Positions 37,078-46,520 are shown, counted from the stretch's first letter. The stretch is DNA of 64,000 nt from Carboxylicivirga sediminis (GCF_018156225.1 NZ_JAGTAR010000020.1:1-64000), one strand, 5' to 3'. Notes: generated from the sequence alone by a model not told the origin. Program-made: numbers and translations.

Positions 37078-38471
37078 GGCATATCAGGTTGGGTTAATAA
37101 AGTAGTATCTGGTGCTTCAAACTTATTAAACTGATGCCACATGGCGCTAATCATGAACTGTGCTGCTTTTTTGCCCCCTAACCGCGAAAAGTGAATGTAA
37201 TCAGTCAGTGCCAGTGGAGGTTGCTGTTCGGTCCATTTAATAATTGAGCCTTCCCCTCCCATGGCGTTATAAAGGTCGAAAAAGGCAAAGTCGTATTTTA
37301 GAGCAATAGCTTTTTGAGCTTCATTAATACGGTACAAATGCTCGTATGATTTGATTTCACCGTTGTGGTTATGTGCGGCATCGGCAATACCTACTACCAA
37401 TACCGGTACATTAGGTAAATAGCTCTTTATCAAGTCAAATTGTCGGGCAAGTTGCACCTGGTAGAATCGATAGTTGGGAGCCACCGTAGGTATCATATTG
37501 GTGCCAAACTGGAAGATGAGCATACCAATATTGAGTTGTTCACCCATGGCTTTAAACAGGTTGGCGTCAGTGCGGTGCAGTAAAGGTGTACTTTGTCCCC
37601 TCAGTGCAATATTGTCTACCGATACACCTGCCAGGCTATCAAGTGCACAGGCTAATACATGGACGTCACTGTTGCTCAATAATTGGAATTTTATTGATGG
37701 TGAAAGTTGTTCAAATTCCCAGTTTATCTCCGTCAGGTCGGAAGAGGGCGGTAGAGAATCATTAATAATTTCAACATGTTTAATTTGACCTTTTATTGCA
37801 ATTGTGTCGGTATGGGGTGCAATAAACAAGCGTACTTTCTGGTAATTTGAGGCGTGTTGTTCAGCCCAACGCGAGGCACTGATTTTAAACTCGCCAGCCG
37901 AATGTGCATGCAGTGCAGCTGTTTGCCCCATTAGCCCATAGGCTTTGTTGGGTAGTACGTTTCGTCTGTTGTAAATGTGGTAGGCCTGCCAGTTGCCTTT
38001 ACTATCAATCCAAACCGATGGATTGATATGTGCCGGGTCAAATACAGTCGTCAGCCCAGGACCACTGCCTCCAAATCTACTCTGGAATGCTTCACGCAAG
38101 TAGGCAGTTATGCGGTCACCTTCAATCTGTGAATCACCAAAGTGTAGTATGCGTATAGCTGTGCCGTTATCGGTTGCTGTGTGTAAAGCTCCATGAAGCT
38201 GTTTTAGCTGTTCAAAAAACCCGGTAGAATAGCTGAGGTGATGTTGAGTGATGATGGTATCCTTTCTTTCTGCTTTTTTAACAGGCTGGATGGTGTCGGG
38301 CAGTTCTGGCTGCATGGTCATCAATGAGTCCATGTCTGGGATGATTAGTTCTTCGGCGGTTTTTATTTGCCAGTTGGCCGGCTGAAAGGGAAAGGGTACA
38401 TAGTGAACCAAAGCCAATACAATCGCACCAATCAGAGTAAAATATATGAGGATGCGAAGTTGTTGGTTCAT
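37062..38471 (-). CDS. Membrane-anchored SGNH/GDSL hydrolase-fold protein, MBOAT partner
   Basis: The 469-residue protein has one N-terminal membrane helix (about 6-25) and an extracytoplasmic SGNH domain. The nucleophile motif is ILHFGDSQIEGD at about 107-118, and the C-terminal catalytic pair is in ALTDYIHFSRLGG. Such proteins receive acetyl groups from an MBOAT partner and transfer them to glycans, as AlgJ/AlgX do. The stop overlaps the MBOAT start by 16 bp. Direction of acyl transfer is inferred. Confidence 0.85.
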   Translation of the reverse strand: MNQQLRILIYFTLIGAIVLALVHYVPFPFQPANWQIKTAEELIIPDMDSLMTMQPELPDTIQPVKKAERKDTIITQHHLSYSTGFFEQLKQLHGALHTATDNGTAIRILHFGDSQIEGDRITAYLREAFQSRFGGSGPGLTTVFDPAHINPSVWIDSKGNWQAYHIYNRRNVLPNKAYGLMGQTAALHAHSAGEFKISASRWAEQHASNYQKVRLFIAPHTDTIAIKGQIKHVEIINDSLPPSSDLTEINWEFEQLSPSIKFQLLSNSDVHVLACALDSLAGVSVDNIALRGQSTPLLHRTDANLFKAMGEQLNIGMLIFQFGTNMIPTVAPNYRFYQVQLARQFDLIKSYLPNVPVLVVGIADAAHNHNGEIKSYEHLYRINEAQKAIALKYDFAFFDLYNAMGGEGSIIKWTEQQPPLALTDYIHFSRLGGKKAAQFMISAMWHQFNKFEAPDTTLLTQPDMPWERY

Positions 38472-38522
38472 AGGTTTTTGTTAATTGTCTGAAAATATAA
38501 AAATATCTTGTATTATACCGAA

Positions 38523-38561
38523 CAGGGGTGAATATTATCATTGCTGAAATATTCACCCCTG
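38523..38561 (-). terminator. Stem-loop terminator after the transglycosylase gene
   Basis: A perfect 13-bp stem (CAGGGGTGAATAT / ATATTCACCCCTG) with a 13-nt loop lies between the transglycosylase stop and the SGNH start. There is no strong T-run on the minus strand, so termination is likely but not certain. Confidence 0.6.
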
Positions 38562-38581
38562 GAGAATTTTGTTATTGCGTT

Positions 38582-40123
38582 TTATGACTTAGGTCTGATT
38601 TTAAGCTTCTGACCAATCCATAATTTTGAAGATTCTGAGAGACCGTTTAACTGCATCAGATCTTTGTTTGATATATTATCGAACTTTTTGGCAATGGTCC
38701 ATAGGTTATCACCCGATTTTACCGTGTAATACTCATAGTTGGCATCCGTTGGAAGATTCTTTTTAGGAGCCGAACTATTGGTAGTAGCTGTTTTACTGTT
38801 CAGCTTCTGCTTTTCGCTATAGCTCATCTCGTTAATACGACTATAGTATTCTGTTTTATTCTTAGGTACATATACGCGCAGCTTTTGCCCTGTTTTAATC
38901 AGGTTGCGCCTTATGTTGTTCCAATAACGTAAATCTGAGGTGCGTACATCGTACCAGTCGGCAATTAAGCCAATGGCATCGCCCGACTTAACAGTGTAAT
39001 AAACTGTTGCTTTATCCTTAGGCGTATCGGGCGTATAGGTCATGTATTGTGGCTGTACGGTTGTTTTACCACCCACAAAATAGGCTTCTCGTTTATAGGC
39101 ATAAATGGAATCTTCGATGGCTGCAAAGTCTGAAGCATCATTAATAGCCAGGCGTAAAGAGAAGTTATTACCTGCCGGAATCAGGTCTTTGCGATACTGG
39201 GGATTAAGACTTCTTAAGTAATCGACTTTTACATTTAATTTTTCAGCAACTTGTTTAAAATGCAGTGGCTGATTGATGGCGATGGTGTCGGTCATGGTCG
39301 GCAGAGTATGTGGCTTAGCATATAAGTTATGCTCTTTGGCATACATAAATGTGTAGGTAGCTGCAATAAATGCCGGCACATAGCCCCGTGTTTCGCGAGG
39401 TAAATGATAGTATATTTTCCAGAAGTCGCGATGGCCACCAGAACGACGGATAGCTTTGTTGACATTGCCCGGCCCGCAGTTATACGCGGCAATCACCAAA
39501 AACCAGTCTTTGTAAATGGCATATAAATCATTGAGAAAATCAATGGCTGCTACTGTTGACTTATAGGGATCGCGACGTTCATCAACGTATGAATTGATCG
39601 TTAGTCCGTATTGTTTACCAGTGTAATACATAAACTGCCATAAGCCGGCGGCTCCTGCTCTAGAATAGGCTCGAGGGTTCAGAGCCGACTCAATGATCGG
39701 AAGGTATTTCAACTCCAATGGCATCTGCCGTGCATCCAGTTCCTGTTCAAACATGGGGAAGTAATACTCCGATAGGCCCAACATGTTTTGAACTAACTCA
39801 CGACGGCGTAAAGTATACAATTCGATGTGGCTCTTAACGATTGAATTGTAGGTGTATGGCATAGGCGAGCTGATGGCTGCAATACGTTCGATATACACCG
39901 AGTCGGGTAGCTGCCCGATAGGATTAATGTCGATTGAATCCAGTACCAGATTGTCGGTTGCCTTACTGATGTACCATTGGTTAACCAAGCTATCCAGGCA
40001 TTCCTCCAGAAATGGAGGCGTTTCTTCTAATAAGTTAATTGAATCAATTTTATCTTGTGCGCTTGCCACAAATCCTGCTATCACCATACTGGTCAGCACG
40101 ACCAATTCTTTCACCTTTTGCAT
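38582..40123 (-). CDS. Lytic transglycosylase with two LysM domains (MltD-like)
   Basis: The 513-residue protein has a signal peptide ending at about VASAQ, an SLT domain with the catalytic glutamate in LPIIESALNPRAYS and AAYNCGPGNVNKA, and two C-terminal LysM domains (VYYTVKSGDAIGL and EYYTVKSGDNLWT). It cleaves peptidoglycan glycan strands in the periplasm. It follows parA, parB and DUF5683 with a gap of 7 bp from DUF5683, a conserved order in Bacteroidota. Confidence 0.93.
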   Translation of the reverse strand: MQKVKELVVLTSMVIAGFVASAQDKIDSINLLEETPPFLEECLDSLVNQWYISKATDNLVLDSIDINPIGQLPDSVYIERIAAISSPMPYTYNSIVKSHIELYTLRRRELVQNMLGLSEYYFPMFEQELDARQMPLELKYLPIIESALNPRAYSRAGAAGLWQFMYYTGKQYGLTINSYVDERRDPYKSTVAAIDFLNDLYAIYKDWFLVIAAYNCGPGNVNKAIRRSGGHRDFWKIYYHLPRETRGYVPAFIAATYTFMYAKEHNLYAKPHTLPTMTDTIAINQPLHFKQVAEKLNVKVDYLRSLNPQYRKDLIPAGNNFSLRLAINDASDFAAIEDSIYAYKREAYFVGGKTTVQPQYMTYTPDTPKDKATVYYTVKSGDAIGLIADWYDVRTSDLRYWNNIRRNLIKTGQKLRVYVPKNKTEYYSRINEMSYSEKQKLNSKTATTNSSAPKKNLPTDANYEYYTVKSGDNLWTIAKKFDNISNKDLMQLNGLSESSKLWIGQKLKIRPKS

Positions 40124-40130
40124 AAGATCT

Positions 40131-40787
40131 TTAAAATTTAAATTTCACTTGCAGTCCAACGCCGGCAAAGTCTCCGGGTATTGGAGCCATCATAGACGGT
40201 TGAACCTGCATGGATAAATCATCGCTAATATCGAAATTATAGAAATGGGCATCTACTGCTGCGTCAACTATTTGCAGGACGTAGATACCAACCATGCCAA
40301 TATAACTTAAATCACGATAACGACGGTAGTATTGTTTTTTGCTATTGAGCGCTTCCTCAAACCACTGTTCGTATTCTCCATATATCTGATCCTCAGTCAT
40401 AGATGGAGGCAGGAATTCCAAATAGCTTTTGTTGCCCGGGTCGCGGATGATAAAGTCGCGATAGGCAGCTTTATATTTCTTGTAGTATTTACTGTTGAAA
40501 TGGATGGCATAACCAACACCACCTATACCTGCATACAAAATTGGTATTTTCCAGTATTTTTTATTGTAAGCCTGCCCTAAACCAGGCAGAATGGCGGCGT
40601 AAAAAGAGGCTTTATGTGGCGAATGTTTTTTCTCGATAACAGGTGTTTCAACAACTGTTCCCTGAAGCATGACGGTGTCACCCTGTGAAACATATGCCTC
40701 TGTCTTTTGGGCCTGCAGCGTCAGTGTTAAACTGATAAAAACTAACAGACACCACACCCATCTATAATGTTTTGTTGTTGTGGTCAC
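40131..40787 (-). CDS. DUF5683 domain protein
   Basis: The 218-residue protein has an N-terminal signal sequence (LVFISLTLTLQAQ) and the DUF5683 core SFYAAILPGLGQAYNKKYWK followed by a membrane-like stretch. The function is unknown; the family is found beside parAB in Bacteroidota. The start is GTG at 40787, because no in-frame ATG precedes the signal peptide. It lies 28 bp after parB. Confidence 0.82.
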   Translation of the reverse strand: MTTTTKHYRWVWCLLVFISLTLTLQAQKTEAYVSQGDTVMLQGTVVETPVIEKKHSPHKASFYAAILPGLGQAYNKKYWKIPILYAGIGGVGYAIHFNSKYYKKYKAAYRDFIIRDPGNKSYLEFLPPSMTEDQIYGEYEQWFEEALNSKKQYYRRYRDLSYIGMVGIYVLQIVDAAVDAHFYNFDISDDLSMQVQPSMMAPIPGDFAGVGLQVKFKF

Positions 40788-40815
40788 CTTAAATCAATTT
40801 CAGGCAAAAATGCAA

Positions 40816-41700
40816 TTATTTTGCTTTGTCCAGAATGCTAATAATTTTTTCCAGTTCATCGTCAGATGTAAACGGGATCACAATTTTTCCTTTACCGTCA
40901 TCTGCGCGTGAGAATTGGATGTTTGTTCTAAAGAACGTAGACAATTGAGACTTCAATGCCTCGTACTCTTCAGGTAGATTTTTTTTCGCTTTGGAAGGTT
41001 TTTTATTTTCGGTGCCATTATTCAGGTCGCGCACCATTTGTTCAACTTTACGCACTGACAGGTCATTCTTGACGGTTTCATCAAAAATCATCAATTGTGC
41101 CCTTGGGTCTTCTACACTAATGATAGCGCGTGCATGCCCCATGCCTATTTGTTTTTCAACCAGGCCAAGTTGTACTTCAGCTGGTAATTTCAACAAGCGC
41201 AGGTAGTTGGCGATGGTGGAACGCTTTTTACCCACACGTTCCGACATGCTTTCCTGCGTCAGATTGCATTCTTCAATCAGTCGCTGATAACTGATAGCCA
41301 CTTCTATTGGATCCAGATCTTCACGCTGAATATTTTCTACCAGTGCCATCTCCAGCATGGTATCGTCATCAGCTGTACGAATGTAAGCCGGCACCTTGGT
41401 CAAACCGGCCAGCTTAGATGCTCTGAAACGGCGTTCACCGGCTATTAGCTGGTATTTGTCCGGGCCAATCTTACGCAGGGTAAGTGGCTGTACAATGCCA
41501 ATCTGCTTGATGGATTCTGACAGCTCATTTAAACGCTCTTGATCAAACTTGGTACGTGGCTGCCAGGGATTCACTTCAATCTTATCAATATCTATTTCGT
41601 TAATTGATGCAGCAGGTTTAGTCTCTCTTTTGTGAGTGACTTCATCAGCGTTTTCAATTAATGCGCCCAATCCACGTCCTAAAGCGTTCTTTCTTGCCAT
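40816..41700 (-). CDS. parB: Chromosome-partitioning protein ParB
   Basis: ParB binds parS sites and spreads as a CTP-dependent clamp. The 294-residue protein has the N-terminal CTPase domain with GERRFRASKL and ENIQREDLDPIE, a helix-turn-helix (TQESMSERVGKKRSTIANYL) and a C-terminal dimerisation domain. It is 50 bp downstream of parA. No clear parS palindrome was found nearby by eye. Confidence 0.96.
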   Translation of the reverse strand: MARKNALGRGLGALIENADEVTHKRETKPAASINEIDIDKIEVNPWQPRTKFDQERLNELSESIKQIGIVQPLTLRKIGPDKYQLIAGERRFRASKLAGLTKVPAYIRTADDDTMLEMALVENIQREDLDPIEVAISYQRLIEECNLTQESMSERVGKKRSTIANYLRLLKLPAEVQLGLVEKQIGMGHARAIISVEDPRAQLMIFDETVKNDLSVRKVEQMVRDLNNGTENKKPSKAKKNLPEEYEALKSQLSTFFRTNIQFSRADDGKGKIVIPFTSDDELEKIISILDKAK

Positions 41701-41750
41701 CTTTTATCTATCGTTATGTTCTGTCAATCTTATATGCGTCCGAAAAGCGT

Positions 41751-42530
41751 TTACTTCTTTTCAGCCAGGTTGTTTTTCTTCAATAATTCGCGTGCCAGAT
41801 TCAGGTAATTAACGGCTCCTTTTGATGTAGCATCATACATCACCACTGCTTTACCATAACTAGGTGCTTCACTTAATTTGATATTACGTGATACAAGCGT
41901 TTTAAACACCATATCCTGGAAGTGACGTTGTACCTCTTCAACCACCTGGTTTGATAGGTTTAAACGCGAATCAAACATGGTTAAAAGGAAACCTTCAATT
42001 TCCAGTTCTGGGTTTAGGCGACTCTGAATGATTTTGATGGTATTCAGTAGTTTGCCCAATCCTTCTAGTGCGAAATACTCGCATTGTACCGGAATTATAA
42101 CCGAGTCGGCTGCTGTTAGTGCATTCACCGTAATCAAACCTAACGATGGCGAACAATCAATCAGAATGAAATCATACTGATCGCGCACCTGTTCCAGTAC
42201 CTTGCTCAGTACCCTCTCTCTTTCGGGCAAATTAAGCATTTCAATCTCAGCACCTACTAAATCAATGTGCGAAGGTAATACGTGCAGGTGTTCTATTTCG
42301 GTTTGTAGTGTAGCTTCTTTGGGGTTTGTGCCATCAACAATACACTCGTAAATACTGTTTTCAATCTCTCTCAAATCAAAACCAAGACCGGAAGTGGCAT
42401 TGGCCTGCGGATCGGCATCAACAATCAATACATTGTATTCTAAAACAGCCAGACTTGCAGCCAGGTTAATTGCTGTTGTTGTTTTTCCAACTCCTCCTTT
42501 TTGGTTAGCCAGAGCTATGATTTTCGCCAT
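41751..42530 (-). CDS. parA: Chromosome-partitioning ATPase ParA (Soj)
   Basis: ParA is a Walker-type ATPase that moves ParB-parS complexes. The 259-residue protein starts KIIALANQKGGVGKTTTAIN, the deviant Walker A motif, with DADPQANATSGLG and the Walker B segment FILIDCSPSLG. It lacks an N-terminal DNA-binding extension, so it is the chromosomal Soj type. parB follows on the same strand. Confidence 0.96.
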   Translation of the reverse strand: MAKIIALANQKGGVGKTTTAINLAASLAVLEYNVLIVDADPQANATSGLGFDLREIENSIYECIVDGTNPKEATLQTEIEHLHVLPSHIDLVGAEIEMLNLPERERVLSKVLEQVRDQYDFILIDCSPSLGLITVNALTAADSVIIPVQCEYFALEGLGKLLNTIKIIQSRLNPELEIEGFLLTMFDSRLNLSNQVVEEVQRHFQDMVFKTLVSRNIKLSEAPSYGKAVVMYDATSKGAVNYLNLARELLKKNNLAEKK

Positions 42531-42609
42531 ATTAAGGTGTTTTTTAATGTTGAAGTTATGGGCTACAAAATGGTTATTTTATTCTGAAAAGCCAAAGTTA
42601 AAATTTTCT

Positions 42610-42617
42610 CAAATATA
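42610..42617 (-). promoter_or_regulatory. -7 element of the parA operon
   Basis: Read on the minus strand the bases are TATATTTG, a perfect TAnnTTTG match, about 80 bp before the parA ATG. No good -33 element was found. Confidence 0.45.
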
Positions 42618-42665
42618 TAGCCTCGCTACGATGAAAAATACATGATGTTTCAATTTTTTTCATGT

Positions 42666-43664
42666 TTACTCTGCCAGCTTCTCAAAACATTCTTCCAAAA
42701 GTTCCTGTTTGTCAATAGGAACAACGCCTGGGTGTTCGCAAACCAGGCCGCCTGCCATATTTGCAATGCCGGCCACTAATTGTTCTTCCAGACCTGCCGA
42801 GACACAAAGGGCACTAACGCTTATCACCGTATCTCCGGCACCTGACACATCGGCTATGTCGCGCACCTCTGCCGGAATAAAATAGTGCTTGTTCTGGTTG
42901 ACAATCATCACGCCTTTTTCGGCCATGGTCACCATGAAATTCCGAATGTTCTGTTCTTTAATAAACGTGGTGGCCGCCTGCAGCAATCCCTTCTTGTCGT
43001 TACTGTTAACATCCACTTTGGCACCTTCTTTAAACTCTTTGAGGTTGGGTTTGAAAAAAGTGACGCCTTTGTACTCATTGAAGTTGCGTTTTTTGGGATC
43101 AACAAGCGTTGGTATGCCTTTACTTTGGGCCAGCTTAATAGTGGCTTCAATAGTGGCTGGCGTCAGTACTCCCTTGTCATAATCTTCAAATATGATGGCA
43201 TCAATTTTATAGGTGTTCAGGAGGTCTTCAATGTGTGCCTGAAGTTTTTTCTCCAGCGATGCTTCCAGTGGGTGGTTTTCTTCCTCATCAATACGAAGCA
43301 GGTGTTGATTCTGGCTGATGATACGGGTTTTAACGGTGGTTTTGCGTTTGCCCGATGAGATGATGCCATTTGCCGGCAGCTGGTTGCCTTTTAATAATTG
43401 CATAAAAATATCGCCGGCTTCGTCGTTGGCTATCACCGAACACATAATAGGTGTAGCTCCTAGCGACTGAATGTTAAGTGCCACGTTGGCGGCTCCACCC
43501 AGTCGGTTTTCGCGTCCAGTAGTGGCAATAATGGGTACGGGAGCTTCAGGTGAAATGCGGTTTACATCGCCCCATAAATAGGAATCAACCATTACATCAC
43601 CTATAATTAAGATATGCATCTTATCAAATGCATCAAATACCTGAGTCAGCTCCTTTCGTGTCAT
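42666..43664 (-). CDS. rfaE1: D-glycero-beta-D-manno-heptose-7-phosphate kinase (RfaE domain I only)
   Basis: The kinase phosphorylates heptose 7-phosphate at C1 in ADP-heptose synthesis. The 332-residue PfkB-fold protein has IIGDVMVDSYLWGDV, the substrate segment RLGGAANVALNI and the catalytic VSGAGDTVISV near the C-terminus. There is no nucleotidyltransferase domain, so adenylylation must be done by a separate protein. A TTG at 43694 would add ten residues; ATG 43664 fits family starts. It acts after the GmhA-type isomerase at 11952-12533. Confidence 0.9.
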   Translation of the reverse strand: MTRKELTQVFDAFDKMHILIIGDVMVDSYLWGDVNRISPEAPVPIIATTGRENRLGGAANVALNIQSLGATPIMCSVIANDEAGDIFMQLLKGNQLPANGIISSGKRKTTVKTRIISQNQHLLRIDEEENHPLEASLEKKLQAHIEDLLNTYKIDAIIFEDYDKGVLTPATIEATIKLAQSKGIPTLVDPKKRNFNEYKGVTFFKPNLKEFKEGAKVDVNSNDKKGLLQAATTFIKEQNIRNFMVTMAEKGVMIVNQNKHYFIPAEVRDIADVSGAGDTVISVSALCVSAGLEEQLVAGIANMAGGLVCEHPGVVPIDKQELLEECFEKLAE

Positions 43665-43850
43665 GCCTATACTATTTTGCTGCAAAGATAACAAAAACGG
43701 TATTGTTGCTAAAAAAGCGGCTGGTTGATGTTAAATTAAAACCAATCGGCCTGCACATAAGTGGTATATTCTCATCTTTCTATAACAAAACCAGGCCATA
43801 TGCGTACACTGTCTGATTGTGATTTATACCCAAACTAAAATTCACTACAC

Positions 43851-44420
43851 ATGTTAAAAAATCGAATTGTAATTAGCTGCATAAGTAGCTGTATGTTACT
43901 GGTGTGCATAGCTTGTGCACATCAATCAGTTAGTACAGATAATGAACCTAAGTTTTATGTGTTGCCCGATGGCAGTAAGGTTGTACTTAATCAAAATTCA
44001 ACAATGACGTACGTTATTGATGAGGATAAGCGTGAAGTGCATCTTGATGGAGGAGCCTTTTTTAAAGTGGTTAAATCCACTATTCCATTTAAGGTTCATA
44101 CACCGCAAGGCGATATCACTGTTCTGGGAACCGAATTTGCTGTTGAGTCCTCTGATGAAGGTTTGGAAGTGGAAGTAGACGACGGCGAAGTAGCTGTTGA
44201 AACCACTGCTGGGGATCAAACAGTCCGCACTCAGGAGCGTGTTTTTTACAATGATGCCAAACAGTTATTTGAACATGGTAAGGCTGAGTTTAAACATCAC
44301 ATCTGGACAGACGAGTTTAAGAAGGATATGCGCGGTTTAGGTAAAGAGATTGAAAAAGGGGGAAAGCAGCTGGGGAAGAAAATTAAACAAGTTGGTAACG
44401 ATTTGAAAATTAAGATTTAG
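43851..44420 (+). CDS. Stand-alone FecR-domain lipoprotein
   Basis: The 189-residue protein starts with a lipoprotein signal ending near VCIAC, so Cys22 is probably lipidated. A FecR-like beta domain follows (LPDGSKVVLNQNSTMTYV, HLDGGAFFKV, FKVHTPQGDITVLGTEFAV). The C-terminal 40 residues are lysine-rich and repeat Gly-Lys (GLGKEIEKGGKQLGKKI). It lacks the anti-sigma N-terminus and membrane helix of true FecR proteins, and no sigma-factor gene is nearby. Function unknown. Confidence 0.82.
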   Translation: MLKNRIVISCISSCMLLVCIACAHQSVSTDNEPKFYVLPDGSKVVLNQNSTMTYVIDEDKREVHLDGGAFFKVVKSTIPFKVHTPQGDITVLGTEFAVESSDEGLEVEVDDGEVAVETTAGDQTVRTQERVFYNDAKQLFEHGKAEFKHHIWTDEFKKDMRGLGKEIEKGGKQLGKKIKQVGNDLKIKI

Positions 44421-44430
44421 TGCTTTGTTT

Positions 44431-45156
44431 TTAGTCGATGCTTCGGTCTGCCATTAACTGCCGGAAAGCCTCTTTATAATGGCGACCAATAGGAATCGTC
44501 TGTCTGGCCAATTTCACACTGCCGCCAATATAGCTGTCTATTTTATCAAGCGATACTATAAATGAGCGATGGATGCGCATAAAGTGAGAGGCTGGCAGCT
44601 TTTCTTCAATGTTGCTGATAGTGTTCAGTGTTCTGACTTCACGCCCATCTATTAAAAATATGGATACATAGTTGCGCACGCTCTCGATGTAGTTGATTTC
44701 GTGTAACATCACTTTTATCATCATCTTATCCGACTTGATAAAGATAAATGAGTGTCGGAAATCAGTGCTGTCGGCTTGACTGGGTAATTCTTGTTGCTGA
44801 TGAAGCTTAAAATATCGGTTAACGGCTTTTATAAAACGCTCAAAGGAGATGGGCTTCACCAGGTAATCCAGTGCCTCCAGCTCAAAGCCCTCCAGCGCAT
44901 ATTGGGTGTAGGCTGTTGTGAAAATGATCTCCGGTCTGGTGCTCATGCTTTTGGTGAGTTCCAGACCAGTTAATCCGGGCATCTGAATATCCAGAAACAG
45001 CAGGTCGATAGGGTGCTCGTTTATAAACTGCAAGGCTTCGATGGCATTACTGCATGTGCCGGCAATCTCCAGCTTATCAATACGACTGATGTATTCGGCA
45101 ATAATATCAACTGCCAGTTCTTCGTCGTCCACAATCAAACACCGTACTTTATTCAT
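44431..45156 (-). CDS. LytTR-family response regulator
   Basis: The 241-residue protein has a receiver domain with LLFLDIQMPGLTG (phospho-acceptor Asp at about 57) and a C-terminal LytTR DNA-binding domain (INYIESVRNYVSIFL, MRIHRSFIVSLDKI). Its start overlaps the sensor gene stop by 4 bp. LytTR proteins bind pairs of direct repeats about 21 bp apart; a matching pair lies at 46423-46458, upstream of the amylase gene. Confidence 0.95.
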   Translation of the reverse strand: MNKVRCLIVDDEELAVDIIAEYISRIDKLEIAGTCSNAIEALQFINEHPIDLLFLDIQMPGLTGLELTKSMSTRPEIIFTTAYTQYALEGFELEALDYLVKPISFERFIKAVNRYFKLHQQQELPSQADSTDFRHSFIFIKSDKMMIKVMLHEINYIESVRNYVSIFLIDGREVRTLNTISNIEEKLPASHFMRIHRSFIVSLDKIDSYIGGSVKLARQTIPIGRHYKEAFRQLMADRSID

Positions 45157-46223
45157 AGTTGCTTGCTGAGTTTAAGTTTGAGTACTACAAGATAGGCATC
45201 TTCCGATGCATTGATTTTCAGTTCGTGCCTATCGTCATACAATAAATTCAGGCGGCGTTGAACATTGTTAAGCCCAATGCCACTGGCTGCCGGTGAATCT
45301 GTCTTAACCTCGGGGATGCTGTTCTCCACTTTTAAGGTCATCATACCATTGGAGCAGCCCATTTCAACAGTTATCCAGGCTTGTCCGTTGAAACCACGCG
45401 TACTGTGCTTAAAACTGTTTTCCAGAAAGGGGATAATCAACATAGGGGCAATGGTGTATCCGCTGACCTCGCCCCAGATATTCAAACTGATATCTACCCG
45501 GTTGCCATAGCGTATTTTTTCCAGCTCAATGTAGCTTTTTACGCAGTCAATTTCTTTTTGAAGCTCCACCTGTGGAACATTAGTTTCATACAGCATGTAG
45601 CGCAATAGTTCCGATAATTTTAACAGAACCTCCAGCGATTTATCAGACTTCTTGAGGATAAGTGAATACAAGCTGTTAAGCGTATTAAACAGAAAGTGAG
45701 GTTGTACCTGGTTTTTCAGAAATACCAATTCGGCCTCCAGCTTATCTTTGGCCAGATTCTGCTCCCTCTGTTGCACTTTTGAGAGGTATTCCATTATTTT
45801 CACCGTCATGGGAATGGCCAGCACAGAGCTGATGTTGATGGCTCCACGCACCAGTTGTACAATATTTAGCGTAGGCTCTTTGGTCCATTCGGGAAAGAAA
45901 GTGTCAACAATTATCAGGTTGTCGTTGACGCGCTGAAGGATGGATGCCAACAGCAGAGTCAATAGAAATAGTGTGATGAAAGACCATACTTTTCCTTTAA
46001 ACAGAAAGCGCGGGAAGAGGTAGTAAATAACCGTATAAACCAAAGCCATTTTAATGGGCAGGTTTATGAGTTCAACACTCAGTGTTTTAAGGTAGTTGTT
46101 GTCGTGCGTTCCCCAGGCAAAGGCAAAGAACAGCGCAAACACCACCCAGTAGCCGATGTGCTGAAACCACCGGTTGTTGATTATCCTGGCTATTAGTGTT
46201 GAACTATTGGCGAGTATCTGCAT
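45153..46223 (-). CDS. LytS-type sensor histidine kinase
   Basis: The 356-residue protein has four N-terminal helices (about 22-45, 48-70, 78-100, 125-145), then a His_kinase domain with phospho-acceptor H176 in QVQPHFLFNTLNSL and a divergent HATPase (GIGLNNVQRRL). It pairs with the overlapping LytTR regulator. The signal is unknown. Confidence 0.94.
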   Translation of the reverse strand: MQILANSSTLIARIINNRWFQHIGYWVVFALFFAFAWGTHDNNYLKTLSVELINLPIKMALVYTVIYYLFPRFLFKGKVWSFITLFLLTLLLASILQRVNDNLIIVDTFFPEWTKEPTLNIVQLVRGAINISSVLAIPMTVKIMEYLSKVQQREQNLAKDKLEAELVFLKNQVQPHFLFNTLNSLYSLILKKSDKSLEVLLKLSELLRYMLYETNVPQVELQKEIDCVKSYIELEKIRYGNRVDISLNIWGEVSGYTIAPMLIIPFLENSFKHSTRGFNGQAWITVEMGCSNGMMTLKVENSIPEVKTDSPAASGIGLNNVQRRLNLLYDDRHELKINASEDAYLVVLKLKLSKQL

Positions 46224-46422
46224 TGTGTTATAATAATTGACGGCAAATTACATATTTATTAGATGTTGCTCTTCTAATTATGGACAAAAAGCATGTTTAG
46301 AAGGACAGAAGTCGAGTTTGGTATTTATCTGGTAGTACAATTCTAACATGCGATGAAATCCTGAACCCAAAACCCTCAAGCCATCTGTCATCGGTCATCC
46401 ACCAGATTCTAACTTTCTCATC

Positions 46423-46458
46423 GTCTTTTGTCCCTAAGCTGATGTCGTTTGTCCTTAA
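46423..46458. promoter_or_regulatory. Pair of direct repeats with 21-bp period, candidate LytTR operator
   Basis: Two 15-bp copies (GTCTTTTGTCCCTAA at 46423 and GTCGTTTGTCCTTAA at 46444) match at 13 of 15 positions and are 21 bp apart, two helical turns. That is the spacing used by LytTR dimers. They lie about 30 bp upstream of the amylase -33 element. Binding is inferred. Confidence 0.5.
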
Positions 46459-46488
46459 AAGTTGATTGTTTTATTGGTATTCTATTCA

Positions 46489-46520
46489 TTTGACATTGCG
46501 TTATTTCATGAAGAAATTTG
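46489..46520 (+). promoter_or_regulatory. Promoter of the GH13 amylase gene
   Basis: TTTG at 46489-46492 and GAAATTTG at 46513-46520 are separated by 20 bp, fitting the Bacteroidota -33/-7 pattern with one -7 mismatch. The ATG follows 35 bp later. Confidence 0.55.
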
